This document shows positions 8,544-17,482 of a stretch of 64,000 bases of DNA, piece after piece (the first letter of the stretch is position 1; each line of letters starts with the position of its first letter). The notes below the pieces were generated by a model. The model searched no databases. It was given only the letters and a program-made list of their open reading frames with translations, and was not told the origin of the DNA. The stretch lies in contig OX244046.1 of assembly GCA_945861085.1 (NCBI GenBank), positions 1,860,001 through 1,924,000 of the forward strand. The letters run 5' to 3'. The stretch comes from Clostridioides difficile_D. GTDB lineage: Bacteria; Bacillota; Clostridia; Peptostreptococcales; Peptostreptococcaceae. The translations under genes and the position numbers were made by a program.

Positions 8544-9647
8544 ATGAGTTTTTATGATGTAATAGAAAAATATAGAGATTTTGATTTTGATGGATATTTA
8601 AATAATGTTACAGATAATGATGTTTTAAGAAGTTTATCAAAAGATAAGCTTGAAGATTTTGATGTATTAAATTTGCTTTCTAAAACTGCTGTAAAACATC
8701 TAGAAGCTATGGCACAAAAAGCACATAAATTAAGTGTTCAATATTTTGGAAAAACTGTATGTTTATATACGCCAATGTATATAGCAAATTACTGTGTTAA
8801 TCAATGTGTTTATTGCAGCTATAATATAAAAAGTGGAATAAAAAGAAAAAAATTAACTATGGATGAAATTAGAGAAGAGGGAAATGTAATTTCAAAGGAA
8901 GGTTTTAAACATTTACTTGTTTTGACTGGGGAAAGTAGTTTTCACTCAAGTGTAGAATATATAGGTGAAGCTATAGAAATATTAAGAGATAAATTTCCAT
9001 CTATAGGTATAGAAGTTTATCCAATGGAAGTAGAGGAATATAAGTATATTGTAGATAAAGGTGTTGAAGGACTAACAGTATATCAAGAAACTTATGACGA
9101 GGAAATATATAAAAGAGTCCATATAAAAGGGCCAAAATCAAATTATAAATTTAGGTTAGACGCTCCTGAAAGAGGTGCAAAAGCAGGTATGAGGACTCTA
9201 TCAATAGGCGCACTTTTAGGGTTAAATGATTTTAGAAAAGAGACTTTTTTTACAATATTGCATGGGAAATATTTAAAAACAAAATATCCTCATATTGAGC
9301 TTTCATATTCAACACCAAGAATGAGACCTTTTAAAGGATGTTTTGAAGAATTAGTAGATATAAGTGATACTGATTTAGTCCAATCTATGGTATGTATGAG
9401 ATTATTTGACCCTCATGCAGCCATAAATATATCAACTAGAGAGAATTTGGAAATGAGAAGTCATATAATACCTTTAGGAGTAACTAAGTTGAGTGCAGGT
9501 GTATCTACTGATGTAGGAGGTCACTCTCAAGATGAACATGATACTGCTCAATTTAAGATAAATGATGAAAGTACTGTTAAAGATGTAGAGAAAATGTTAA
9601 ACTCAATTGGTTATCAGCATGTATTTAAAGATTGGGAAAGATTTTAA
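8544..9647 (+). CDS. thiH: 2-iminoacetate (dehydroglycine) synthase ThiH, radical SAM
   Basis: ThiH cleaves tyrosine by radical-SAM chemistry to supply dehydroglycine for thiazole formation; its use in place of the oxygen-dependent ThiO fits an anaerobe. The 367-residue protein carries the CX3CX2C cluster motif CVNQCVYC and the family motifs LLVLTGES and YQETYDEEIY. The ATG at 8544 follows GTGGTGATTGGTT; a TTG at 8538 is too close to that site. The next gene starts directly after the stop codon. Confidence 0.95.
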   Translation: MSFYDVIEKYRDFDFDGYLNNVTDNDVLRSLSKDKLEDFDVLNLLSKTAVKHLEAMAQKAHKLSVQYFGKTVCLYTPMYIANYCVNQCVYCSYNIKSGIKRKKLTMDEIREEGNVISKEGFKHLLVLTGESSFHSSVEYIGEAIEILRDKFPSIGIEVYPMEVEEYKYIVDKGVEGLTVYQETYDEEIYKRVHIKGPKSNYKFRLDAPERGAKAGMRTLSIGALLGLNDFRKETFFTILHGKYLKTKYPHIELSYSTPRMRPFKGCFEELVDISDTDLVQSMVCMRLFDPHAAINISTRENLEMRSHIIPLGVTKLSAGVSTDVGGHSQDEHDTAQFKINDESTVKDVEKMLNSIGYQHVFKDWERF

Positions 9648-10337
9648 ATGTATTTGATAACAAATAGAAAGTTATGTAGCGAAGAACGATATTTAGAAGT
9701 TATTAAAGAGTCTATATTGAGTGGTGTAGAAAATATCATAATAAGAGAAAAAGATTTAGAATATGAAGAATTAAAAAAATTATATATGAAAATAAAAACC
9801 AAAATCAATTGTATAGATTTTCAAGAGCAAATATCGAATGAAAATTTGAAAACTAATATAAATCAGAAAGAAAGTGGGAATAAATTTAATGTTAACTTTA
9901 TAATAAATAGTAACATTGAATTCTTTGAAAAAACAGATTTTCAAGGTATCCATCTTCCTTTTAAATTATTCTTGAATTTAATTGAAAATAAGTATAATTT
10001 TAATAAAAATAAAATACTTGGATTATCTTTACACAAAATAGAGGAAGTAGAATATTTAGAAAAATTAATAAGAAATCAAAATATAAAAATAGATTACATA
10101 ACATTATCACATATATATGAAACTAAATGTAAAGAAGGCTTACATCCAAAAGGGATTGAGCTTTTAAAAGAAGCTAAGAAGATTACTGATATTAAAATAG
10201 TTGCACTTGGGGGAATTTTGCCATCTAATGTCAAAGAAACATTAAAATACTGTGATGATTTTGCTGTAATGTCAACTATAATGAAATCTAAAGATATTAA
10301 AAAGACCATATTAAATTATAATGAAAAATTGAATTAG
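9648..10337 (+). CDS. tenI: TenI/ThiE-family protein, more like thiazole tautomerase TenI
   Basis: The C-terminal half is clearly of the thiamine phosphate synthase/TenI barrel family, ending IKIVALGGILPSNV and FAVMSTIM. Several positions look like the thiazole tautomerase TenI rather than ThiE: SLHKIEEVE in the place of the TenI catalytic histidine, and SHIYETKCKEGLHPKG where ThiE usually has a GP-IFPT-TK loop. TenI converts the thiazole product of ThiG to its aromatic carboxylate tautomer, which would fit the position directly after thiH. The 229 residues are longer than usual because of an Asn/Lys-rich insert near residues 55-85. ATG at 9648 abuts the thiH stop. Annotation as ThiE is the main alternative. 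Confidence 0.7.
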   Translation: MYLITNRKLCSEERYLEVIKESILSGVENIIIREKDLEYEELKKLYMKIKTKINCIDFQEQISNENLKTNINQKESGNKFNVNFIINSNIEFFEKTDFQGIHLPFKLFLNLIENKYNFNKNKILGLSLHKIEEVEYLEKLIRNQNIKIDYITLSHIYETKCKEGLHPKGIELLKEAKKITDIKIVALGGILPSNVKETLKYCDDFAVMSTIMKSKDIKKTILNYNEKLN

Positions 10338-10377
10338 TAAATATAGTATGTTGAATTCTTAATTTAAAGAAAAATAA

Positions 10378-10416
10378 AAAAGCTATCTTTTAAATTTTAA
10401 AAGGTAGCTTTTTTAT
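10378..10416 (+). terminator. Terminator of the thiamine operon
   Basis: AAGCTATCTTTT (from 10379) pairs with AAAAGGTAGCTT (to 10410), with wobble, and is followed by TTTTTATTTTA. It ends the thi transcript 40 bases after the last gene. Confidence 0.88.
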
Positions 10417-10524
10417 TTTATATCTTTGCTAATAAAAAATTGTAAAAAGGGAAAACTTTAGTCAGAGAGATTAAACAATATCCTAGAAAGATTTAAAATT
10501 TAGTAAAGTATGGAGGACATTATA

Positions 10525-11919
10525 ATGACTGACAGTAAAAAGAAACGATTTATTATACCACACACTTTTACAATAATATTTTTACTAATAGTCTTAATGG
10601 CAATATTGACTTGGATAGTACCAAGTGGTGAATTTAGTAGAGAAGATGTAGAAGGCAGAATGGTAGTTGTACCAGGGACTTATCAAAGTGTAGAAAGTAA
10701 TCCTCAAGGATTTGCAGATGTTTTTAAAGCACCAATAGAAGGTTTTATTGATTCAGCAGAGGTTGTAGGCTTCGTTTTAATAGTTGGAGGTGCTTTTGGT
10801 ATTGTAAATAGAACTGGAGCTATAGAGGCAGGAATAGCATCAGTTATATCTAAATTTAAAGGAAAAGAACTTCTTATAATTCCAATATCAATGATTTTAT
10901 TTGGACTTGGAGGTACTACATTTGGGATGGCAGAAGAGACATTACCATTTTATATGATATTTGTTCCACTTATGACATCATTAGGATATGATTCTCTAAC
11001 CGCCATAGCAATTGTATTTATAGGTGCAGCAGCAGGAGCCGCTGCTTCAACAATAAACCCATTCTCAGTTGGTATTGCACAGGCACTAGCTCAACTTGCT
11101 CCTGGTTCAGGAGTAACATACAGAGTAGTTATTTTTATAGCATATATATTAATCAGTATAGCGTTTGTCATGTATTATGCTAAGAAAGTAAAGGAAAATC
11201 CTGAAAGTTCAATAGTATATGAAATAGATAAAAATAATAAATCAATACTTAACCAAACTTCAACAGAAATAAAAGAGTTTACTTTTAAAGAAGTGTCTGT
11301 TCTTGCTATATTTGGAATAGGGATGGCAATAATGATTTGGGGTGTTTTAAGTCAAGGATGGTACATTCCAGAAATATCAATGTGTTTTGCTGCGATAGGT
11401 GTACTTTCTGGTTTAGTTGGTAGATTATCTCAAATTGAAATTTCAGAAAGTTTTATAGATGGAGCAAAAGATTTAGCATCAGCAGCTCTTGCGATAGCTT
11501 TAGCCCGTGGAATCGTAATAATTGCTCAAAATGGATTTATAATAGATACTATATTAAATTCCGCGGCAGCCTTTTTAGGAGGACTTCCAAAGGTTATATT
11601 TGTATATTTATCATTCTTTTTGGAAGCTGCATTGGCATTTTTAATTCCATCATCTTCAGGTCTTGCTTCACTTACAGTTCCTGTACTTGCTCCTCTTGGT
11701 GACTTGGTTAACATATCAGCTCAAGTAATAGTAACTGCTTATCAGTTTGGTGTAGGTCTTACAAACTTTATAACTCCAACTTCAGGAGTACTGATGGGAG
11801 CACTTGCAGTGGCTCATATTCCATTTTCAAAATGGGTAAGATTTATAATGCCTATATTGTTGATTTTAACAGCTGTATCTCTAGTATTTTTAACAATAGG
11901 TATATATATAGGGTTTTAG
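10525..11919 (+). CDS. YfcC-family C4-dicarboxylate/amino-acid carrier-like membrane protein
   Basis: A 464-residue integral membrane protein with about 12 hydrophobic segments. It begins with a charged tip followed by the first segment near residues 10-30 (TFTIIFLLIVLMAIL) and the WIVPSGEF loop that typifies the YfcC/ArcD-like anaerobic C4-dicarboxylate carrier family. Other family-like stretches are GGTTFGMAEETLPFY and FLIPSSSGLASLTVP. Members transport dicarboxylates, short-chain acids or amino acids; the substrate cannot be read from the sequence. The start is ATG 10525 after TGGAGGACATTAT. Stands alone, with no obvious metabolic neighbour. Confidence 0.8.
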   Translation: MTDSKKKRFIIPHTFTIIFLLIVLMAILTWIVPSGEFSREDVEGRMVVVPGTYQSVESNPQGFADVFKAPIEGFIDSAEVVGFVLIVGGAFGIVNRTGAIEAGIASVISKFKGKELLIIPISMILFGLGGTTFGMAEETLPFYMIFVPLMTSLGYDSLTAIAIVFIGAAAGAAASTINPFSVGIAQALAQLAPGSGVTYRVVIFIAYILISIAFVMYYAKKVKENPESSIVYEIDKNNKSILNQTSTEIKEFTFKEVSVLAIFGIGMAIMIWGVLSQGWYIPEISMCFAAIGVLSGLVGRLSQIEISESFIDGAKDLASAALAIALARGIVIIAQNGFIIDTILNSAAAFLGGLPKVIFVYLSFFLEAALAFLIPSSSGLASLTVPVLAPLGDLVNISAQVIVTAYQFGVGLTNFITPTSGVLMGALAVAHIPFSKWVRFIMPILLILTAVSLVFLTIGIYIGF

Positions 11920-11979
11920 TTAAAGATAGTTTTATTTAATATATTTAGAAATTATATAAAAGAATAAAAAGATGTTTTT

Positions 11980-12064
11980 AAATAAATTGCCACTAAATTA
12001 CTTAATGGCAATTTATTTTTTGGAATCAGAAATAAATTGCCATTAAGTAATTTAGCAATTTGTT
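11980..12064. repeat. Nested inverted repeat, large hairpin-forming
   Basis: The stretch 11981-12018 is itself palindromic (AATAAATTGCCA...TGGCAATTTATT) and is followed by T6, so it can terminate the preceding transcript. After an 11-base spacer, 12030-12055 is an exact reverse complement of 11993-12018 (26 bases), and the match continues imperfectly to 12064. The intergenic region 11920-12581 otherwise holds only AT-rich sequence and a candidate promoter. Confidence 0.8.
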
Positions 12065-12485
12065 CATGAGAAAAATTTTATAAATTTAGTAAATTTCTAA
12101 TAAGTATTTTTAAGTACATATAAAAAATTCAATTATATAAAACAAATTTAGCTATCTAATTTTAATTACTTTACACAAGTTAAAAGGATGTTTAAGGATG
12201 TTTTGAGTTATTATCTAGTTAGACATAGTCTTAATTGTTATATTTCTTGTTTGATTAAGTATTGATTTGTTATTTTTATATATTTGTATAAAAATAATTT
12301 TATATAAAAAATGACAAAAAATTATAATAAATATATATTTTCTCGTCTAATTTATTGAATTATATTCATTTAGACTACTGACTATTGTTTTATATGCTAA
12401 ATTAGTAAAAAAATAAAAATAAAAGTCAAAAAGCTAAATAAATTAATATTAATTTGAAATATATATGAAGGTTTTTGGAGAATAC

Positions 12486-12514
12486 TTACTTATGATAGGA
12501 AAAAATGTTAAAAT
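12486..12514 (+). promoter_or_regulatory. Candidate promoter of the RelA/SpoT-like gene
   Basis: TTACTT (12486-12491) and TAAAAT (12509-12514) are separated by 17 bases, about 70 bases before the start codon. In DNA this AT-rich such matches can occur by chance. Confidence 0.45.
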
Positions 12515-12581
12515 AAGAGTGTAATTAAATATAAAGGACTGAAATAGCTAACAGTTATTAAATATAGGAGTGTAAAAATTT

Positions 12582-13949
12582 ATGGGATTAAAAGAATTTG
12601 ATTTTATTGAAGAGTCTATCGATATGTTGAGAACAATGTCTCCAACATTAGAAACTATATCAGATGAAATAGAAGAGTATTTTGAAAATATTTTGGATGA
12701 AAAGAATCAAGAATATATAAATGTAAACTCTAGAATAAAATCAGAATCAAGTTTAAGGGAAAAGATAATTAGAAATAGATATTTAAAGAAATATGGAGAA
12801 GCAAGTAACCTTATTCATAATGTTTCTGACTTAATAGGTTTAAGAATTGAGTGCAGATTTATTGAAGATGAAAACAAGATATATAGACTTTTAAGAAGAT
12901 ATTTTAATAAAACAGATGACAAAATAAATTATTATAATAAAGAAAATAAGAACATTAAATTAAAATTGTCTGAAAGGCAACCTAATAAGCAAAAAAATGG
13001 ATTTGAAATATATAAAATAGATGGTGTTTTTGCATATTTAGATAGAGAAGTAAAATTTGAACTTCAAATTAAATCTCTTGTAAATGTGTTTTGGAGTGAA
13101 ATTGAACATAAAATAATTTATAAAAATAATACATATTTACTTGCTGATAAATTTATAAAGGATATGATGAACTCTATAAAGAATAATCTTACTATGATAG
13201 ATAATCAGCTTTTAAGCATTTATAAAAACTTTCACTCAGGAAAAGCTTTTAATATGAAAGTAAGCAAAAAAGAAATTGAAAAGTTGTTTGCGAAATTAGT
13301 ATACGATGCTTTTTCTGAAAAAATGAACAAAAGTATAGGCTTCGTTGTGGATTTTAAAAAACCATGTGAGACTATATTAAGTTATTCTTTTAATAAACAA
13401 GATATAAGTGATGAAGTTTTAGGCAATTTTATGCTTGATGAGTTTGCAAGATTAAATGAAATTGTAAATAAGGATATAAACTTTAATGATCAAATAGAAT
13501 TTGAAAGAGAACCAACATTTGATGATAAATTTTGTAAAGACCTAGGAAATCATTTTAGAAGTAGATTAAATACGGAATTTCCATGGAATTTATTTTTTAG
13601 AATATTATTTGAAATAGAGCCATGTAACAATACAGAAGACTTTGAAAACTTTGTAGAGTTTATAAAAGAAAATGTATTGCTAGAGGAAAATAGAGAACAA
13701 CTATTATACCAATTTGAAGAAGACAGTAAGTTTATAATTGAAGATATGTATGCTTGTATATTTAATAGTATAAGTGAGATTGATAGTGTTGAAATTTTAT
13801 ATAACTATAATCTTGAAAAAATAAACTTCACATCAAGTGAAATTATAAATTGCATATGTAGAGAATATGAATGCTATGGTGAATATTTAGAAGAAAAAGA
13901 AAAGCTTATGAATGCATTTAAAGAAAAAATTATTCAAATCTTTGAGTAA
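12582..13949 (+). CDS. Divergent RelA/SpoT-domain protein (putative alarmone synthetase)
   Basis: Residues 45-215 match the nucleotidyltransferase fold of (p)ppGpp synthetases: SRIKSESSLREK (50-61), DLIGLRIECRF (83-93) with the D-x-x-G-x-R core, and FELQIKSLVNVFWSEIEHKI (159-178) matching the E-x-Q-I-R-T...W...H block. The region where active synthetases have NGY-x-S-x-H reads NGFEIYKI, so substrate or activity may differ. The C-terminal 240 residues are acidic and match nothing I recognise. At 455 residues it is too long for a small RelQ/RelP synthetase and too short for a bifunctional Rel, and no HD hydrolase domain is seen. ATG follows ATAGGAGTGTAAAAATTT. Monocistronic, with a terminator right after. 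Confidence 0.72.
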   Translation: MGLKEFDFIEESIDMLRTMSPTLETISDEIEEYFENILDEKNQEYINVNSRIKSESSLREKIIRNRYLKKYGEASNLIHNVSDLIGLRIECRFIEDENKIYRLLRRYFNKTDDKINYYNKENKNIKLKLSERQPNKQKNGFEIYKIDGVFAYLDREVKFELQIKSLVNVFWSEIEHKIIYKNNTYLLADKFIKDMMNSIKNNLTMIDNQLLSIYKNFHSGKAFNMKVSKKEIEKLFAKLVYDAFSEKMNKSIGFVVDFKKPCETILSYSFNKQDISDEVLGNFMLDEFARLNEIVNKDINFNDQIEFEREPTFDDKFCKDLGNHFRSRLNTEFPWNLFFRILFEIEPCNNTEDFENFVEFIKENVLLEENREQLLYQFEEDSKFIIEDMYACIFNSISEIDSVEILYNYNLEKINFTSSEIINCICREYECYGEYLEEKEKLMNAFKEKIIQIFE

Positions 13950-13962
13950 TAAGTCAATGTTG

Positions 13963-13987
13963 AAATGGCGCTAGTGCGCCATTTTTC
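13963..13987 (+). terminator. Terminator after the RelA/SpoT-like gene
   Basis: AATGGCGC and GCGCCATT flank a tiny loop and are followed by TTTTT. The in-frame ATG at 13965, which would give an extended MobA, lies inside this stem and is unlikely to be a start. Confidence 0.85.
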
Positions 13988-14033
13988 AAATATATACGAA
14001 TTAAATAAAATTATTTTAGAGGAGGCGATTTGT

Positions 14034-14582
14034 ATAGAGAGAACAGGTGTGATTTTGGCTGGGGGAAAAAATTCTAGAATGGGGAGAGATAAAGCCTTTC
14101 TAGAGCTACATGAAAAGCTTTTTATTGAAATTGCAATAGAAGTATTTAAAAATTTTAATGAGGTAATAATAATATCTAATAATGAAGAATTATATTCTAA
14201 ATATGATATTAGAGTTTATAATGATATAGTAAAAAATGTTGGTCCAATTGGAGGAATATATACTGCTCTTGAATATGCAAAGTATGATATAGTTACAGTT
14301 GCATGTGATATGCCATATCTAAATAATAAAGTGGTTGAAAGAATAGCTAATGAAATGGATGACAAAAGTGTGATTTCGGTGACAAATGGAAAGTTACAAC
14401 CATTGTGTTCTGGATATAAAAAGAGTATAATAAATAAGGTATCTTTATGTATAGGGGAGAATGATTTAAAGCTCAGAAGCCTTATAGACAAAATAGATAA
14501 AAGCTATATATACTTTGATGAAGAAGATTTATTTTTAAATGTAAACACTATTGATGAGTATGAAAGATTAACTAGAGTTTAA
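14034..14582 (+). CDS. mobA: Molybdenum cofactor guanylyltransferase MobA
   Basis: MobA adds GMP to molybdopterin to make the guanine dinucleotide cofactor. The motif GVILAGGKNSRMGRDKA is the nucleotide-binding loop, followed by VGPIGGIYTAL, VACDMPYL and QPLCSGY. The start is unusual. The upstream ATG (13965) sits in a terminator hairpin; the strong site GAGGAGG (14019-14025) points 8 bases on to ATA at 14034, with ATT at 14028 too close and the first in-frame GTG much further away. I give 14034 as the most likely start, which yields about 182 residues, close to family length. The start would be 13965 if ATA cannot initiate. Confidence 0.85.
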   Translation: MERTGVILAGGKNSRMGRDKAFLELHEKLFIEIAIEVFKNFNEVIIISNNEELYSKYDIRVYNDIVKNVGPIGGIYTALEYAKYDIVTVACDMPYLNNKVVERIANEMDDKSVISVTNGKLQPLCSGYKKSIINKVSLCIGENDLKLRSLIDKIDKSYIYFDEEDLFLNVNTIDEYERLTRV

Positions 14583-14629
14583 TTAGCTATGATTGTAAAA
14601 TAGAGTAGGATTTATATGGAGGAGAGTTT

Positions 14630-15001
14630 ATGAATTTACTTAAATGCGATTCTTGGGCAGTAATACTAAATAATAGCGATGAAGAAAGCAAAGCATATAA
14701 AATATTAGATGAACTTAAAAAGAATATGTATAAAGTTGTTGCTATAGATGAAGAGAAGAAACCTATTGATGGTATAGATGTGTATGAGTGCTTAAAAGAT
14801 GTTCCACACAATATTGATGTTGTAGCCATTATTGACAAACAGTCTAAGATGGATGTAATTTTAGAAGAAGTAGAACTTTTGGATATACAAAATATATGGT
14901 TTGAAAAAGGAAGTTTTAGTGAAATGATGATTAAAAAGACTAAAGATTTAAAATTAAATGTAGAATATAATTTAAGCTTGTATGATGAGTTGACTAGATA
15001 A
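14630..15001 (+). CDS. CoA-binding (YccU-like) domain protein
   Basis: A 123-residue soluble protein with the CoA-binding Rossmann-type pattern: WAVILNNSDEESKAYKIL near the N-terminus, YKVVAIDEEKKPIDGIDVYE, and VVAIIDKQSKMDVILEEV, as in YccU-like proteins. A role in binding CoA or a related nucleotide is inferred from the family only. ATG follows ATGGAGGAGAGTTT. It sits 47 bases after mobA, so it may be co-transcribed, but no functional link is visible. Confidence 0.75.
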   Translation: MNLLKCDSWAVILNNSDEESKAYKILDELKKNMYKVVAIDEEKKPIDGIDVYECLKDVPHNIDVVAIIDKQSKMDVILEEVELLDIQNIWFEKGSFSEMMIKKTKDLKLNVEYNLSLYDELTR

Positions 15002-15097
15002 GATTATACATTTTAATAATAAAAGATATAACTAGTTAATAGAACATATTATTTTATAGTATAGATTTGCTAATGAAACATTAAGTTACAATATTTG

Positions 15098-15126
15098 TTA
15101 AAAGATTATAGATTACATGATATAAT
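15098..15126 (+). promoter_or_regulatory. Candidate promoter of the YbjQ-family gene
   Basis: TTAAAA (15098-15103) and a perfect TATAAT (15121-15126) are separated by 17 bases, 33 bases before the start codon. Confidence 0.55.
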
Positions 15127-15159
15127 ATATTAAATAGGATACTAAGGAGTTGATATATT

Positions 15160-15498
15160 ATGTTAATAGTAACTACAGAAAAAGTAGAAGGCAAAAAGAT
15201 ATCAGAAGTTTTAGGACTAGTAAGAGGTAGTACAATAAGAGCAAAACATGTTGGAAAAGATATAGGCGCAAGTTTTAAAAATCTTGTTGGAGGAGAACTT
15301 ACAGGATATAATGAAATGCTTACAGAAGCAAGACAAATTGCCATAGGTAGAATGGTTGAAGATGCAGAAGCTAAAGGTGCAAATGCAGTAATAGCATTCA
15401 GACTGTCTTCAGCTTCAGTTATGCAAGGTGCAGCAGAAATGCTTGCTTATGGAACAGCAGTTATTTTAGAAGATGATAATGATGTGGTTGGAAAATAA
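15160..15498 (+). CDS. YbjQ-family (UPF0145) protein
   Basis: A 112-residue protein of the YbjQ/UPF0145 family, recognisable from GLVRGSTIRAKHVGKDI, GGELTGYNEMLTEAR and GANAVIAFRLSSASVM. The family forms small oligomeric beta-rich proteins sometimes called heavy-metal-binding; the function is not established. ATG follows AAGGAGTTGATATATT. Monocistronic between its own promoter and terminator. Confidence 0.88.
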   Translation: MLIVTTEKVEGKKISEVLGLVRGSTIRAKHVGKDIGASFKNLVGGELTGYNEMLTEARQIAIGRMVEDAEAKGANAVIAFRLSSASVMQGAAEMLAYGTAVILEDDNDVVGK

Positions 15499-15513
15499 AA
15501 TATAAATAGTTAA

Positions 15514-15555
15514 AAAGAGGCATCTTTTAAAAATTTTATGGATGCCTTTTTTTAT
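15514..15555 (+). terminator. Terminator after the YbjQ-family gene
   Basis: AAAGAGGCATC (15514-15524) pairs with GATGCCTTTTT (15541-15551), and the T run continues. Confidence 0.9.
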
Positions 15556-15969
15556 TTGAAAAAACTAATATAAAAGAGAATTTTAATCATTATGACAATA
15601 AAATTAGGCTGATATTATATAAATAAGTAAAATTATATTATATAATATATGGTATAGACTTTAAAAATTTTATTGGTAGAGAAAAATATTAATAATGTTA
15701 TAATAATTATAGAAATTGAAAGTACTCGTACATTTGTTATATAAATTACATATATGCTAGTTTTATATTTGATATAGCTATAAAATAATATCTTTCATTT
15801 TGAGAACGTTGGAATAATAAAAAATGTATGTATTAATAGGTGATATAATTAAAAAAATAAATATAATATTTTATATTACTGAGTAAAAAGTAAATAAAAT
15901 AGAGTAGATTTTATTAAATGAGATTTGTGTTTATAGGGGCTTAATCAATGTATAGAGGGGTGAAATTAT
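15556..15969. other. AT-rich intergenic region upstream of the molybdopterin genes
   Basis: About 410 bases with no credible gene. A possible promoter is TTGAAA (15716-15721) with TATATA 16 bases on. I saw no GC-rich conserved blocks of a molybdenum-cofactor riboswitch, so regulation here is not readable. Confidence 0.5.
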
Positions 15970-16473
15970 ATGTTTAATGTTGCAATTATAACACTTAGTG
16001 ATAAAGGATATGAAGGAAAAAGAGAAGATATAACAGGAAAAAAATTAACTGAATTTGTTGAAAATACAGGAGTTTACAAAGTTATTGAATACATATTGAT
16101 AAAAGATGATAAGGAAATGCTAAAGGAAAATATTATAAAACTTTGTAATAGCAATAAAATAGACTTAATTCTTACTAATGGAGGTACTGGTTTTTCAAAA
16201 AGAGATATAACTCCAGAAGCAACTAAAGAGGTGTTAGAAAAAGAGATACCAGGTCTTAGTGAATATATGAGAATGAAATCTACAGAAATTACCAAAAAAG
16301 CTATACTAAGTAGAGGTGTAAGTGGAATAAGAAAAAATTCTATAATAATAAATTTACCTGGAAGTCCAAAAGGTGCAGTTGAAAATCTGAGTTTTATCAT
16401 TGATGTTTTAGACCATGGTATAGAAGTTTTAAGAGGAGAAGCTACAGAATGTGCCACTAAGAAAAGTGAATAG
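15970..16473 (+). CDS. mog: Molybdopterin adenylyltransferase MogA/MoaB family
   Basis: The 167-residue protein belongs to the MogA/MoaB family, which adenylates molybdopterin before molybdate insertion. Motifs are VAIITLSDKGYEGKREDITG at the N-terminus, LTNGGTGFSKRDITPEAT in the middle (the nucleotide and Mg site), and NLPGSPKGAVENL. ATG follows AGAGGGGTGAAATTAT. First of four genes that together cover cofactor synthesis and sulfur/metal handling; the spacing to moaA is 46 bases. Confidence 0.93.
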   Translation: MFNVAIITLSDKGYEGKREDITGKKLTEFVENTGVYKVIEYILIKDDKEMLKENIIKLCNSNKIDLILTNGGTGFSKRDITPEATKEVLEKEIPGLSEYMRMKSTEITKKAILSRGVSGIRKNSIIINLPGSPKGAVENLSFIIDVLDHGIEVLRGEATECATKKSE

Positions 16474-16519
16474 TACATAATTTAGATAGATAAAAAATAG
16501 ACAAAGAGGTAGATAGAGT

Positions 16520-17479
16520 ATGATTGATAATTATGGAAGAAAAATAGACTACCTTCGTATTTCACTTACAGATAAGTGTAATTTAAGGTGTGTTTATTGT
16601 ATGCCACCAGATGTAAAATTTGATAAAAATTATATAAATGAAAATTTAAGTTTTGAAGATTACAAATTTATTATAAAGGCTATGGCAGAGCAAGGAATAA
16701 CAAAAGTTAGATTTACTGGAGGAGAACCTCTTTTATATCCTAACTTGAATGAACTTATAAAATTTACAAAAGAAGAATGTGGAATAAATAATATTGGAAT
16801 GACCACTAATGCTATTGGACTTTCTGATAGAATATTTGAGCTTGAAAAATGTGGTTTAAATAAAGTAAATATAAGTTTAGATTCTTTGAAGGAATATAAA
16901 TATAAATCTGTAACAAGAGGTGGAAATTTAAAAGATGTCTTAAAATCGATTGAATCTTGTTTAAATTTAGGCATAAAAGTAAAGCTAAATTGTGTTGCTA
17001 TAAGTGGATTTAATGATGATGAACTTAAAGACTTTATGTTTTTAACAGTTAAATCACCAATTGATGTAAGATTTATAGAGCTAATGCCATTAGGTGAGGC
17101 TAATAGAGTTTATAAAAAAGGTTATTTTAATGTAAAAGAAATGATTGAAAAAATATATGGTTTATATAAAGTTAAAAATGATGAGAAAAGCACAGCAGAA
17201 TATTATATGTTTAAAGGAGCTAAAGGAAGAATAGGAATCATAACTCCATTAAGCTGTTCATTTTGCAACACTTGTAATCGTATTAGACTTACTTCTAGTG
17301 GTGCAATAAAATTATGTCTCCATTCAAAAGAAGAGATAGATATAAAACCATTTTTACATAAACCATTGTTATTTAGAGAATCTATGAAAGATATAATAAA
17401 ACAAAAACCAGAAAAGCATCATTTAATAGAAAATAAATGTAGTGATACAAATAGGCGTATGTATGAAATTGGAGGATAA
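16520..17479 (+). CDS. moaA: GTP 3',8-cyclase MoaA
   Basis: MoaA is a radical-SAM enzyme that starts molybdopterin synthesis by cyclising GTP. The N-terminal cluster motif CNLRCVYC (CX3CX2C) lies near residue 20, RFTGGEPLLYP follows, and the second C-terminal cluster is CSFCNTC with a further Cys 13-14 residues on (KLCLHS). The protein ends in the characteristic Gly-Gly (MYEIGG) required for activity. At 319 residues it is full length. moaC starts three bases after the stop, so the two are coupled. Confidence 0.95.
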   Translation: MIDNYGRKIDYLRISLTDKCNLRCVYCMPPDVKFDKNYINENLSFEDYKFIIKAMAEQGITKVRFTGGEPLLYPNLNELIKFTKEECGINNIGMTTNAIGLSDRIFELEKCGLNKVNISLDSLKEYKYKSVTRGGNLKDVLKSIESCLNLGIKVKLNCVAISGFNDDELKDFMFLTVKSPIDVRFIELMPLGEANRVYKKGYFNVKEMIEKIYGLYKVKNDEKSTAEYYMFKGAKGRIGIITPLSCSFCNTCNRIRLTSSGAIKLCLHSKEEIDIKPFLHKPLLFRESMKDIIKQKPEKHHLIENKCSDTNRRMYEIGG

Positions 17480-17482
17480 GCA

